A program made the position numbers and the translations under genes. A stretch of 64,000 nucleotides of DNA, from contig NW_026611617.1 in the NCBI RefSeq assembly GCF_028009165.1, positions 1,126,001 to 1,190,000 of the forward strand. The letters are read 5' to 3'. The DNA is from Akanthomyces muscarius. Lineage: Eukaryota; Ascomycota; Sordariomycetes; Hypocreales; Cordycipitaceae. The stretch's first letter is position 1. Each line of letters opens with the position of its first letter. Positions 1 to 11,319 of the stretch are shown in pieces. The notes under the pieces were generated by a model that was not told the origin of the DNA, did no database searches, and saw only the letters and a list, made by a program, of their open reading frames with translations.

Positions 1-628
1 GCCCGCCTTACCTTTCCCTCCCGCCGATCACCCCTCCCAATATCAATCCCCCTCTGGCTTTTAGCCACAGCGTAGCATCAATCCTCTCTCCCTCTCTAGC
101 CAAGCCGTGCCAGCCAGCCAGCATATTGCCCAGCGTGAGCAGCCGAGCGCGAGCCAGAGTTACAGACGTTCTAGCCATCCCACCACCGTCGATCACCCAC
201 GACGGCTCCGAGTCTAGACCGTTTAGCCATTAGTGGCCAACCACCCTATACCAGGACGTCCGTTCTATACTTTCCACAGCCACCTTTTCCTGGACTACAC
301 CACCTCGACACCCGAACAAAACGAGGCTGACGTGGGAGCTTGACCGCCTGGCAGGTCGCAAAAGCAAATCAACACGCAACTTACCCCGACCTTTTGCGGC
401 TTCGCGGCCGCCACGGCATCTCTTCCCCTCATTCTTTGTGGCACAGAACGCCTCTGTGCGCAAAAACGTTGTTGAATGCGGGGAATGGTGTATTGGTACG
501 ACGCGGACGCAAGCGCTACCTCTTCTGCACGGCTGTCTTGATAACCAGGCATACAACCGGGCGATGCGAACAATCTGCCCACATGACTAGTCTCCCGCCA
601 ATGTGTTAGTTGCGGCTGTAGGTACTAA

Positions 629-686
629 TCGAGAGTGTTTGAATGCGGTGCGGCATGTCGAGAGTGTTTGAATGCGGTGCGGCATG
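629..686. repeat. exact 29-bp tandem duplication
   Basis: Two identical 29-bp units lie head to tail at 629-657 and 658-686, each beginning TCGAGAGTGTTTGAATGCGG. The lack of any mismatch suggests a recent slippage or repair duplication. No coding context is visible. Confidence 0.95.
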
Positions 687-1787
687 GTATAAGTCGCCGC
701 GATGGGTGGGGGTTGTCCACTGGTACAGTCTGCCCCTGAGGCTACACGACATTATATCAGGACCGTTTATTCCGGGCCAGTTCCAGACGAGTCAGAGCTG
801 TTCGTAAGGATATAGCAGACTGTAACGGGGCGATTGATCGTAGTCAAGACCAGATGATTCAGACTGGCCGAACTGCGGTCCTCGTCAGAATCTCATATCA
901 TAGCTCCCCAGACATGCTAAAAGTCTTGCATAAAATAACTCCCCCTTGAGAGCAAAACGGCAAGAAACGCCACCACTAGTTAGTAGAGGCGCGCCAGAGG
1001 GACCGTGGGTGGAGACGGCGTCGAGCCAATGCAGACGTGCATGCTGCTCGTACTCTTTACATGCTCATGCCTGGCCATGCACCGCAGGCTGCCAGTCGGT
1101 GTGGACTGTCTCTGATTTGGGAGGCGTCAGACAGATGGCAAATAACGCGAGGCATATCACGGACGCCAAGAGCAGGCTGCGGCCGGTGAGTGGGCGGACT
1201 ACTAGCTTGACGGCTTGGCTGCCTGGGCTGCGTGGTATTTGGCGTGTCTGATGCATTGCGACAGTGGCATGGACAAAAGTCCTGTGTAGCCCGTCAAAGC
1301 CCTGAGCTTACTGATGCAACTGACGATGGCTGGCATTGGCAGTAAGGGCGAGTTGATAATAAAATACCCTGGCCTGTATAGCCTCTACGCACTTTTGGAG
1401 TCGCTGGGCTCGTAGGGACGACCTTTTGATGATGCCGCATATCGGCTGCATTGACTGCCAGGACAGGTCATGCTGTGTCGTCAGTACCGTTGAGCCGCAA
1501 CATGGATTCTCCTTGCAGCAGATAACAGCATCGTGAGGTGGGGCATGCGTTGCGGTGGGTACGGCAACGATCCTCTGGAAATGGAGCTTGAGGGAATGCA
1601 TGCGGGCAGCCTCTGAGTAAATGAGACGGACGATGGTGTATTTTCGTTCTACTAGAAGACGAGGCTTGGTGGTGTATACTTTCTTTGGAATGGGGCGCTG
1701 GTAGTGTGTACTTTTTCTCCGAGCGGCGGTGCAGAGATGATTGACAAACTGATTTAGTGGCAAATATACAGCCGTTGTCGGAGCACA

Positions 1788-1868
1788 TCTGCACATCTGG
1801 TGCGAGATAATGTGATGGGCGATGGATGGTGTCTGCAAATCTGGTGCTAGATAATGTGATGGGCGATG
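1788..1868. repeat. 37-bp direct repeat
   Basis: Copies at 1788-1824 and 1832-1868 match at 35 of 37 positions and are separated by 7 bp. Each contains the core ATAATGTGATGGGCGATG. This is a short local duplication of unknown meaning. Confidence 0.9.
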
Positions 1869-3075
1869 TCCGATGCGAAACACGCGTCGCTTCATAATGG
1901 TGCTTGCCGGGCATCTGGGCAACAATTCTGCGCCGCCTGTCGTGGCCGCCGCGGATCTTGGCCTTGGTGCAGCCGTGGCTCAGTGCGCGTGCCAGGAGGT
2001 GCAACGGGCGCGGCGCAGAGCGAGATGAAAAGCTTTCGCGATCGACAGCAATGAGCGAGCGCCCTTGCAAGTTGGCAAGCCGCCAGGTTGTTAGCAGCAT
2101 GCACGACGGTGGAGAGGAGCAAAAATACTCAGTACTGACGCCCCTGCTAGTGTGCTACAGGCGAGCATCAACGTCGCAGGCTGTGGTGCTCGCGATCGAA
2201 TCGACGAGCCAATCATGGCAACGAGGGGAAGATGAGTGGTGAGCAAGGACAAAGAGGATGGGTTACATGGCCCAGGCGGTAAGAGATTGCCACTGTCGAT
2301 GTGTGTACCAGTGTGGTTACAGAATTCTTGACTTGCTCATGTTTCGAAGTTACAGAGGTTGAGTTGCAACAGTCACCGAGATGGTCTGTACCAGTAGAGG
2401 CGGCGTCCGGACGCCATCCTCCGTCGAGGCCGCTTTGTGGATTCCTGGGCAGCAGACCACAGTTGTGACGGCAGTGCGAAGCAGCGAGTTGGCAAGTTGG
2501 CGAGGTCCATTTTTGGCCGTGTCCGCTTTTTTTTTTGCTAGGTGACAGTAAACCCACATGGCGGCATCGTCGATGTCTTTTTCCTCTTTGGCCGCGTCGA
2601 GGATGGGGCTTTGTCTCATTTAACTTTTTCTTACATGGGTTTGTTGTCTTTGTCGGTTCGTATTATGCCCGACGAGTCGTGAGAGATTTGTCGGAAGATG
2701 CCAATGCGGTAGAATTGGAGGGCGATCAGAAGTAGGCTGACTGTAAATGTTTGTGTGATCGCGATGCCAGCGTCGTCGTGCTGGAGCCCCCCGCTCCATG
2801 CCGACGGGTCCGTAGGTACGGGCGGGTGCTGCTGCACTGGCAAAATTGGACGAACAGCGGCATGGCATGGCCCGCAACGGCTGTGTGAGGCCTGAAGCAG
2901 CAGGAATGTGGTGGCTCGTGGGCTTGTTGGGAAGGCGGGCAGTGAGACAGACGGCTGGAGGCGTGGCGTCTTGGTTCATGTGCCTAGATGCAGTGGTAGC
3001 CACTAGTTGGTGTGGCTCAAGCAGTGAGCGGCGAGTAATAGGTGCGAGGCTTGATTTGGTGCATGGCGGCTACAG

Positions 3076-3114
3076 TGGTGGTGGTGATGGTGATGGTGGT
3101 GATGGGAGTGGTGG
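3076..3114. repeat. GGT/GAT microsatellite
   Basis: Imperfect trinucleotide repeat of GGT and GAT units. Read on the minus strand it gives a poly-histidine stretch in an open frame, which is a composition artefact and not evidence of a gene. Confidence 0.9.
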
Positions 3115-3511
3115 CCGTTTATGACTGGGTTGTTTGAATGTGTTGATATTGATATTGACATTGCTTGGGGAAATAACAGGGCCATGCGGCGCACTGGCTT
3201 ATTTCGACGGATATTCATCCCTTGTTGGGGGTGGTGGCGAGGCTGCCGGACATGATAATTAGCATTCTGGCATCATTGGCAGGGAGGATTCCTGGATCCG
3301 TGGAGATGCACGACGCTTGCAGGCCGTTGAGGCGGGCAGGATGGGCGATGGTTGGCTGGAGGAGGACAGGATAAAAAAGGAAAATTTTTAGTCGCTGAAC
3401 TCCGACTGATAGAGTCTGATAGTGGCGGGCAAAGGTGGCGCTGGGGGGAGAGGTGCCCCACTGGCTCGCAGCGTTTTGCAGGCAAGACAGGCAGTTGGCA
3501 GGCAGGCTTGG

Positions 3512-3811
3512 ATGGCGCCCCACCAAACATGGCCTGTGCAGCCTTATCTCGAGACTTTCGGCGATGGAATTGCTGAAAATTCTGTCGTCGACCGACTCAA
3601 TTTGCACCTACCTACCGAGAGTTGCATTTGGATGCGGATGCTGGAGCAGAGCATCTTGGCATATGGAGATGGGGCGAATGTCGACCAATTCTTGTTTCCC
3701 CGCGGCATACAATTCCTGGAGAAGAGGAGCTTCCGTCTCAAAGTATGTGTCTCTGTCGGCCGCCGTCAAATGAGGCTAACCAACGCCTACTCCTTGCAGC
3801 ACACCGAGTAA
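3512..3811 (+). other. candidate small spliced ORF or spliced non-coding RNA
   Basis: An ATG at 3512 opens a 77-codon frame that runs in phase 0 into a textbook fungal intron at 3743-3799: GTATGT donor, GCTAAC branch site 19 nt before the TTGCAG acceptor, 57 nt in all. After splicing, three more codons are followed by TAA at 3809-3811, giving an 80-residue product. I recognise no domain. The intron signature is better than chance would often give, but the protein may be fortuitous and the element could belong to a non-coding transcript. Confidence 0.2.
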
Positions 3812-5742
3812 ACAAAGTCACGACAGCTACGCCCCATGCATGGCCATGGCGACACCAACGTCCAAGCTCCTCCGAGTACGCTACTGGTTCTTTTCCATGG
3901 GTTAGGTCTGCCGCCTCCTTGCGTCTCAGCTAGAGGGGCCAACCTGCCAGGCGTTGTCCTAAAAACGACAGCTTTGCGCCACAGCGCGGCGTCTTGATAA
4001 GCAGATCAACAGCAGGGCTGCTTTCGCAAACCGAGTTGCCATTGCGAGGTGCGAGCTAATATATGCAGGCTCGCTAGCACTGATATTATTAGCAGCCCGC
4101 ATCTTGGCTACCACACGTACCAGTATCAGCGTATTATCAGTAGTGGCAGGGGGATGGACAGGCCAGGCCGCTCTCAGATTAGCGTCCCAGCAGTCGACTA
4201 ACCCAGCTGGTCCTTCTGAGGTTTATCCTCTTGCGAAGAGCGAATTCCTCGTCAGCAGTTTATTCACTCATCGGTTGCTCTGCTAGGGCTGACGGATGAT
4301 GGTGCGAATCGTTGGGGGACAACTGCCGCTGATCGCTGTACGGCAAACTTACATATCAGTGCTCGGCAGGCTTGAGAGTGGACTGACCGTGCTCGAGATT
4401 GGTTATGTGCTCGCCTCGCCTAATCTAGACCACTCGGTGTCGCAGTCTAATTCTTGGACAGTTCCCCACCGGTGCCGGAGCCGGCGGTGCCAGCCCGGCG
4501 CCACGGCGAGAATTCGCCAGAGACGGCAACGCGACGAGAGTTTTTTTTTTAATCGAGAAGGAAAAGGTTGAATACCTTACCCTCCATGCAGGCTGGACCC
4601 GTTGGAGGCTTGAGTTGCAGCCATTCGGCCCATCTCTACCGTCTCCGGGGTCATTTGCGCGCGCCGTTGCAGCGCAAAGTCGTGCCAAACTCAAAGCCCG
4701 TCCTGTTGTGGTCGGCAGACGGGAAGGCTGTGTGACGGTAGATAGGGACGGTGCATGGCCATCCTGGATGGCCATTCCAAGGCACGGCAATGTGCAAGCA
4801 CGCTTGCTTTTTGTAAAGCATGTCAAATCAGGGTCCAGACGATCCCCAGAGTAGTTGATTAGATAGTAGATGGTGCAGATATTTCAAGCTGGCCGGCCAC
4901 CGGCTTACTAGTAGTTGGTACTAATAGCTGATAAGTAGGCGTGGCGTGCCAAGTTCCCAGTATTGGAGGAGCCGGAGATGCGGTGTCTGGTGTTTCCTTG
5001 GAGGGCGCGGCACCCGCATGGACATCTAGCTAATTCCCGCAGAATTCCTGGTTGTGCGAAAAATGGCTAAAATAATGCCATGTCCAGTCGTTTTACTTTT
5101 GCCACCGTGCAGGGTCCAGCCTGCATTGGCTTCAGATGGTGCCGCATTCTGGCGTGGCGTGTTGCGTGTTCTGGTGCGCCAGTGGTGTCTTTGCTGGTGA
5201 TGGTGTGTAGCTTTTGCGGGCTCAGTGGCAATGGCGTTGGGTGGTGGGATGGCTAGCGGCCGCTACGGGGAGGCGGTGATGGGTTTTCTGGGTGTGCCAG
5301 GAAATGTGTGCCGTGTGCGTGGGCAAAGGAGATTGCAGAAAGGGCAGAGGGATAGATGTGTTGTTCGTTTGGAAGCTGGTGACACTGCCACGGTTGAAAT
5401 CCGATGCGAGGCGATGCACAGCTTTCACGGCGAGGATGACGATGACGGCATGCAGCTTCAGAGGCGCAACACCCATGTCCGTGGTAAATTGTCTTCTAAT
5501 TTTTCTTCGGCCTGCCTGGCTGTACCAGTAGTTATCGTCCCACCTGCTGGCCCGCTAAGACTGCAAGCGCCCCAACATGCTGCGCGCCATCACCGTGGGC
5601 GTGGATGGCATGCAGGCCTGTGCCTCCACTGCGTGATGTGATGTGCGATGGAGTGGGCTGTTTTATTAGTTGGATTCTGACTGCGAAGAATTACTGAGCA
5701 TCAAGGTAGTCGTCCATGTACGGATAGCCGTTGCGCGTCTGC

Positions 5743-5762
5743 AGGCAGGTAGGTAGGTAGGC
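5743..5762. repeat. short AGGT/GGCA tetranucleotide repeat
   Basis: A short run of AGGT units (GCAGGTAGGTAGGTAGGCAG) lies in gene-free DNA. Simple-sequence repeat with no visible function. Confidence 0.8.
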
Positions 5763-6935
5763 AGCAATCACTCGGCTCTGTCTCGTGCTCTCGACTCTGT
5801 GTATTTTGGTTGGGGTAATCTGAAAAACTGTACACCCGCAAATCACACCACCACTTGGCACCGTTTAGCACCTTGCGGTACCTTCCAGCGGCGTCCCCCA
5901 GCGGCACCATCCTCAAGTCTCAGCGCACCAACTGGCAATGCTGGCACGCACCAGCTCCAGCACATATCCCACCAAATTTCTCCAGCTGCAAGCACTAAAA
6001 GCCGCTAAAAGCCCCCCAGGCCCGCCTTCTTGGCTAGCGTCCTCTCGGCCCCCCTTGGCCTCCTTCAGCGCTCCTCCAGGCTCCTCTAGTGCTCTCCTGC
6101 CAGCGGCACCACGCCCAAAACATCAAAAACACGCCTCCCCCACCTCGTTTTCCTTTGCTCCCGTTCCTCCTCTTCGTCACTCCCACTCCGGGCCAATTTT
6201 TTTCTCTTCTCGTCCAGGTCGAGGGGTTGTTTTTGTTTGAATACATCGCCCTTTCAATTCGTCATTCTTCATTTTGGGGTTGGTTTTCGGGTCGCCTGTG
6301 TATTCTCCCGCCTCGCTCCATCGTCTTTGACCCGCTCGTCGCTTCCGGCTCGCCTCACTGTACAGTCGCTGCACAGTTTGCTTCGCCACCTACGAACCGA
6401 CCAACATCATTTCCTCCTTCATATACCCTTCACGACCACTCCCCGTCGTCTGCCGTCGCTAGATACCCCTTCGCCTCGACGAGCGTGTCTGATTGCTGCA
6501 ATTTTGCCTGGTTTGGTTGCTGGAATATTGCCCAAACTTTGTTTCTCCTGCGGCTCTCTCTCTCTGTGGTACTACCGATCTCTCCGATGTAGGTTCAACC
6601 CGCTGCCTCTAACCCACCACAACGCCCAACCTGCGCAATATTGTTCTTCGCCCTGCTTTTGTTTTGTCGCCGGCTTTCTTTTCTCGTCTCGCCTTTTTTC
6701 CTTTGATAATTATTCATATCTACCTGAAATCAACATACTAACTTAACCAGCCTAGAGCCATTTGGACGTCTCCCTCTCATGTATTAATCGCCGAATCTTC
6801 TCTGAATCATTCGCTTCATCCTACAGTGCTTCTCATATAGGCACTGCTAGTCGATCAACGCCAGCCTCGTCATCGACCCTCTTCCGCAACACATTGTCCA
6901 TCGCTCTCGAGGGAGGGCGCTGCCCGCCTCTCGCA

Positions 6936-8963
6936 ATGCCTTATACGCCGCCATCTCGATCGCCGGCTTCTTCGGTATCTGCTTCCCCGGACGTCAGCCG
7001 ACGTTCCTCCATCCAAAATGGCTCTCGCCCCTCCTTGCCGCACTCGGCATCCTACCTAAATAAGCACCGTCGCACACCTTCCATCACAATTGTCAACCCC
7101 GACCAGCCAACAGCCGTCCAGCCACTTACAAGCGCCAGCGTGCGACAGTCTCCTCCTCCCATCACAGATGTCCGCCCCATGCCCGCCGGTGCCATCATCT
7201 CGCCTCCCGAGTCCGCCTCTGGGAGCGATGACGAGTTTAAACCCTCGGAGGACAGCTTAAAGAACCTCCGCGAGGCCGTCGGTCAGATATCACAGGGCAC
7301 GCCTCTGTCCTCGGACGAGAACCTGGCCGGTGCGTCCAGAGAGGCCACTGCTCAATCGCCCGGGAACATGCAAATCAGCTTCAGCACCACCGCGCTGCCG
7401 TCATATACCGCTAGCTCCGGCCGCAGTATTAGCCATAGCCGCTCTGCCACTGAGCCTCATGCCAGCTTCACATCCACCGACAACTCGGCCACAATCTCAT
7501 CAGAATCTGATGAGGACGTCCGCAGCAAGCCACAAATGGTTAGGAAAAAGTCGGGCGAACTTGTCCGCCCTGCTCTGCGCGGCTCCTCACGTCGTCGGCC
7601 CCTGAGCATGCCTGGCACGCCCGTCTTTTCCAAGGCTGTTCATTTCGACTCTCACCTTGAGCACGTCCGGCATTTCCTCCAGGTAGACCGGCCTCTCGCT
7701 GTTAGTGCCGGCTCGTCCCCGGTCGACGCCTACGAGAGCGACAACGAGTATCCCTTCCCTGGTGGCCCCAAGACCCGGACTCCTCCATTTGAGTGGGAGC
7801 TCGCCACCACCAACTTTCCCCACGACAACAACCTGATCCGCCGTTCCCTGCCTGCTCGTCTGGAAAAGGTATGGCTGGCCAAGGATCAAAAGTCTCTGCA
7901 GGCCTCCATCAGTGTTGCCAACCTCGCCTTCCAGAAACTCATTACCTGCCGTTTCACCCTTGATGGGTGGAAGACGACTTCGGAGGTGACGGGCGAGTAT
8001 GCATCCTCCATTGATGCTCGCGAAGACGCTGTCGGCCACGACCGCTTCACTGTGTCCATCCAGTTGGCTGACACAGCCAATCTCGAGTGCAAGACGCTCT
8101 TCTTCTGCATCCGCTACTCGGTTAATGGCCAAGAGTACTGGGACAACAACAACGGCTCCAACTTCCAGGTCGACTTCCACAAGAAATACCTGCCCCAGCG
8201 CGGCAAGGGCCAATTCCTGGGCGCTAACAAGGCCCCGGGTAGTCTGCCTCGCAGCAACCGTCGACAGAGCCACACGACTGGCCCACGGCCTATCTCGATG
8301 CCCTCGTCACTCGACGACTTTGCCGACGAGACTGGCTTCTGCTTCGACCAGCCCCTGCACGAGTATCTCGGCGAATGCGGCGCTGGTCTCCGTCTCAAGT
8401 CCAAGTCGTTTAACGACCTGGCCAGCGACAACATTATCAAGTCGCTTACTACCCCCAGCGGGGCGGCTTTTGCCAATCGCTACGACTTTGGCGCTTCTTT
8501 GGACGCCGCCGTCAAAGCTCGCAAAGACTCTTCCCCTAAAGAGGCCGACACTTTGTACATGAAGGGCAACACCAAGAGTGCACTAACCAACAACTTTGGC
8601 GCGTCGCAAACGGTTGTTGTCGCAGCTCCAGGCACCGCTATTGCCAGTTCTTCCTACGAGGAGCTGGTCAACAAGTACTGCTTCTTTGGCGTCAAATCCT
8701 CGCCACAGGAGACGCCACTGAGGCCCACCGTGGACACGGGCGACGCCAATATCCTCGCCAGCTACGAGGTGTCGCCGCCCACCTCTCCTGGCAAGGAAAG
8801 CGTGCCTACGACCAGCAATGTCGAGTACGCACCCCCCAGACCTACGATGAGGTCCATGTCGCCGAGCTTTACGCCTGCCACGGGCACATCGCCGGCCGAC
8901 GTTGCTCTTCACGCCCAGCAGACGCCTGATCGATTCGTTCCGGCGACTGCCATTCGGGGATAA
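6936..8963 (+). CDS. protein phosphatase 1 glycogen-targeting regulatory subunit (Gac1/PIG-like, CBM21)
   Basis: Single-exon gene of 675 codons. The frame is open from a TTG at 6762, but the first in-frame ATG is at 6936 and gives an N-terminus beginning MPYTPPSRSP, which I take as the true start. Residues 1-230 are Ser/Pro-rich and look disordered. A PP1-docking RVxF-type motif, KAVHF, sits near residues 233-237. A CBM21 carbohydrate-binding domain follows at about 290-415, ending in the typical YWDNNNGSNFQVDF segment. The C-terminal 260 residues are low complexity. Proteins of this family tether type-1 phosphatase to glycogen and so activate glycogen synthase. The length fits fungal Gac1 homologues. 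It is a stand-alone gene with a long CT-rich leader. Confidence 0.93.
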   Translation: MPYTPPSRSPASSVSASPDVSRRSSIQNGSRPSLPHSASYLNKHRRTPSITIVNPDQPTAVQPLTSASVRQSPPPITDVRPMPAGAIISPPESASGSDDEFKPSEDSLKNLREAVGQISQGTPLSSDENLAGASREATAQSPGNMQISFSTTALPSYTASSGRSISHSRSATEPHASFTSTDNSATISSESDEDVRSKPQMVRKKSGELVRPALRGSSRRRPLSMPGTPVFSKAVHFDSHLEHVRHFLQVDRPLAVSAGSSPVDAYESDNEYPFPGGPKTRTPPFEWELATTNFPHDNNLIRRSLPARLEKVWLAKDQKSLQASISVANLAFQKLITCRFTLDGWKTTSEVTGEYASSIDAREDAVGHDRFTVSIQLADTANLECKTLFFCIRYSVNGQEYWDNNNGSNFQVDFHKKYLPQRGKGQFLGANKAPGSLPRSNRRQSHTTGPRPISMPSSLDDFADETGFCFDQPLHEYLGECGAGLRLKSKSFNDLASDNIIKSLTTPSGAAFANRYDFGASLDAAVKARKDSSPKEADTLYMKGNTKSALTNNFGASQTVVVAAPGTAIASSSYEELVNKYCFFGVKSSPQETPLRPTVDTGDANILASYEVSPPTSPGKESVPTTSNVEYAPPRPTMRSMSPSFTPATGTSPADVALHAQQTPDRFVPATAIRG

Positions 8964-10130
8964 TTAAAAAACGACCGTTTCACTTGGTCCGTTGCATCAC
9001 AGCTCGCATTTACGCGGGCCTTTCAAAACGGCTCAGCCGTCTGTTAAGATTGACACACTATGGAGTTTGGTGCTTGTTTATTTCCTACTGTCGATAATGA
9101 TGTTTTAATGATTGGCCCGCAAGGCCCGGTTTGGTTCTTGCGCTACGGCTTCGCATGGTTATGCGCATGGTTTCGTTGCATTCTGCTTTCGAGCGTGGTA
9201 TTATTACGGTTTATTGATTTTCAACTCGTACAAGAGTATAGTTAGTTGGACTCTTTTCTTTCAAGGAGTACAGTTTGTGGAACACTTCATCCTCTCCCGC
9301 AAAGAGTACATGGTTTGCGGGCTTGTTTCAGAGTATAGCATGATTTTTGGTTGGCACAGCACAAAAGCAACGTTATGGCCGGAAAATCCGTCTGGCGTGG
9401 CGGCAGGTGGACATGAGAATTGAATGATAATCATGACATTCATTACAACTGCGTACATTTTGAGTGAAGCGTGTGATACTGTGAATGATGTGACGAATGG
9501 CGATGCGAACAGTAATCCGCCAGTGAGGTGACTACACGGCATCCTGTGCAGGCGTCATCCGCGGCCGCGTGCGTCAATTGGCATGGTTGATGCTGAGACT
9601 CGAGATATCACCGAAATGAAGTCTCTGTGAGTGTAAGCAGCCCGATTTCAGGCACCACAGTGCGATCGAATTCGTCGGAAACCGGCGTCTAGCTCCGTCC
9701 GCGGGCGAAGAAAACGTGGCCGATCCAAGGTATTTTAAATTAGCATCCCGGCAGCTGCCACATATGGTAGGGTGTCGGGATTCTCGCGGCTTATATTCCG
9801 AGCTTGGTCTGCGGTCGCTGGTTTAGGCTGCACGGCTGATCGATGCCGCGAGTTGATCTCTAGCCCACGAGCGCAGCTAACATCAGGCTAACCTGGCGAT
9901 GACGCTATCGACGGACTCCGCGATGACAAACCCAGCATCAACCTCGTACCGCCAACATCTCTTCTTCGAAGACGCCTTCCTTTGCTCAGGAACATCCTAT
10001 ATAAGTCCCTCTTTCTTCTTTCGGGGCTGACATCTCAGCATCCTCAAGAATCGCACTGCATTATCCACGGCAATAACACCACCTCCTTTACAGCTCATAC
10101 CTTGACCTCGTTCAACTTCCCACGACCATC
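8964..10130. other. intergenic: 3' UTR of the CBM21 gene and promoter of the NmrA-like gene
   Basis: No gene seen. The first few hundred bases are probably 3' UTR of the upstream gene. The last 150 bases contain the TATA element at 9998-10005. The short ORFs here have no recognisable motifs. Confidence 0.6.
9998..10005 (+). promoter_or_regulatory. TATA box of the NmrA-like gene
   Basis: TATATAAG lies 133 bp before the ATG at 10131, in a spacing normal for fungal genes with a leader of about 100 nt. Confidence 0.6.
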
Positions 10131-11057
10131 ATGTCCGTCACCCCTCAAGGTCGCAAAATTGCCATTATCGGCGCCAGCGGTACCCTCGGCAAGCCTCTCC
10201 TCTCTTCGCTCCTCGCCTCCTCCGCCGGGCACACCATCACCGCCGTCCAGCGCGCCGACGCCACATCCACCTTTCACCCTGCCGTGCGCGTCCTCCGCGG
10301 CGACCTCTTTTCCGAGTCCTTTCTCGCGTCTGCCTTTGCCGGCCAGGATGTGGTTGTGCTAATGCCGCCCCTGCCACACATCATCTCGCTGCAAGAACCC
10401 GCCGTGCGGGCCGCGGCGCTGGCCGGCGTGCCGTATGTGTTTCCTGCGGAATTCGGGCCCGATCCGTTTGCGACGGGGCTGATTGCGGAGAATGCGCTTT
10501 TGCAGAAGAAGAAGCAGATTCGGGACCTTGTTGAGGAGCTGGGCGTGGGCAGCTGGGTCTCCGTCGTCGTCGGCCCGTGGACAGAGTACGGCGTCGGCTT
10601 TGGCCTCTGGGGCGTGGATGCCAAGGCCAGGAAGGCGACGCTCTGGAAGGGTGCGGAAGGGAAAGCCAACAGCGCCAGCGCCAAGCATGCCGGTGAGGCG
10701 CTCGCCGCGGCGCTGAGCCTGCCAGAGGCGGCTCTGACCAAGGTGAAGAATGGCGCGATTTACACGCCCTCGTTGCGGTTTACTCAACGGGAGCTGCTGG
10801 CTGCGGCGCAAAAGGTCACGGGCGGGAACTGGACGGTGGAAGAGCAAGATGTGAAGGATGTGGTGAAGGAGTATGAGGAGGGCCTGGCCAGGGGCGATGA
10901 AGATGCAGGGCATGCCAAGTTTTTTGTAACGCATTCGACGGAGGGCAAGGGGGCGGATTTTGAGCACAAGATTGATAGGGAGCTCCAGGAAAAACTGAAG
11001 ACGCTGGGGCTCGGGGAGGAGACGCTGGAAGATGCGATTCGGGCGACGTTGGCGTAA
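10131..11057 (+). CDS. NmrA-like / isoflavone-reductase-type NAD(P)-binding protein
   Basis: Single-exon gene of 308 residues. The N-terminus holds the dinucleotide-binding glycine motif IIGASGTLGKP (about residues 13-23) after a beta strand, the hallmark of an atypical short-chain dehydrogenase Rossmann fold. The rest matches the NmrA/isoflavone reductase family in size and pattern, including the VFPAEFGPDPF segment near 104-114. Members either reduce small aromatic substrates with NADPH or act as redox-sensing regulators; the sequence does not decide between these. No signal peptide is seen, so it should be cytosolic. It converges on the riboflavin-kinase-fold gene at 11320, with about 260 bp between the two stops. 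Confidence 0.88.
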   Translation: MSVTPQGRKIAIIGASGTLGKPLLSSLLASSAGHTITAVQRADATSTFHPAVRVLRGDLFSESFLASAFAGQDVVVLMPPLPHIISLQEPAVRAAALAGVPYVFPAEFGPDPFATGLIAENALLQKKKQIRDLVEELGVGSWVSVVVGPWTEYGVGFGLWGVDAKARKATLWKGAEGKANSASAKHAGEALAAALSLPEAALTKVKNGAIYTPSLRFTQRELLAAAQKVTGGNWTVEEQDVKDVVKEYEEGLARGDEDAGHAKFFVTHSTEGKGADFEHKIDRELQEKLKTLGLGEETLEDAIRATLA

Positions 11058-11319
11058 AGTTGGGCATGGCTTCTTCGGCGATGTTTACGTGGATTTTTAA
11101 GAGAGGTTATTCTCGTTGTGATATTAGCATTAAAGATAGAAGCGCTGATTCCATGAAGATGAATGACCACTATATTACACATTAAGATATCATTATCACA
11201 TACAACTCAACAGACTCTGAAGGGGAACCCTGTCGCCACCGCACTCGTCAGCTGTCGCCTATACGCATACAGACCACCATTATCAAGCCAACACCCTCAA
11301 CAACAGAACCATACACCCC

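Larger units (their letters stand above)
1..6935. other. gene-poor region upstream of the glycogen-targeting gene
   Basis: I see no convincing protein-coding gene in these 6.9 kb. The open frames are short, lack recognisable motifs and overlap on both strands. The region holds simple repeats (listed separately), one perfect intron-like element at 3743-3799, and from about 6100 to 6730 a pyrimidine-rich stretch typical of a fungal promoter and 5' leader. The last part is probably promoter and 5' UTR of the gene starting at 6936. Non-coding transcripts cannot be excluded. Confidence 0.6.

Noticed and set aside
1308..2100. Two 205-210 residue minus-strand open frames
   Set aside because: They overlap each other in different frames, cross the 37-bp repeat and have His/Arg/Ser-rich composition without any domain.
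3003..3218. Open frame with a long poly-His stretch on the minus strand
   Set aside because: It comes from the GGT/GAT microsatellite and has no other protein-like content.
7587..8273. 228-residue minus-strand open frame inside the CBM21 gene
   Set aside because: It is the antisense shadow of a GC-rich coding exon, with no motif and no promoter context.
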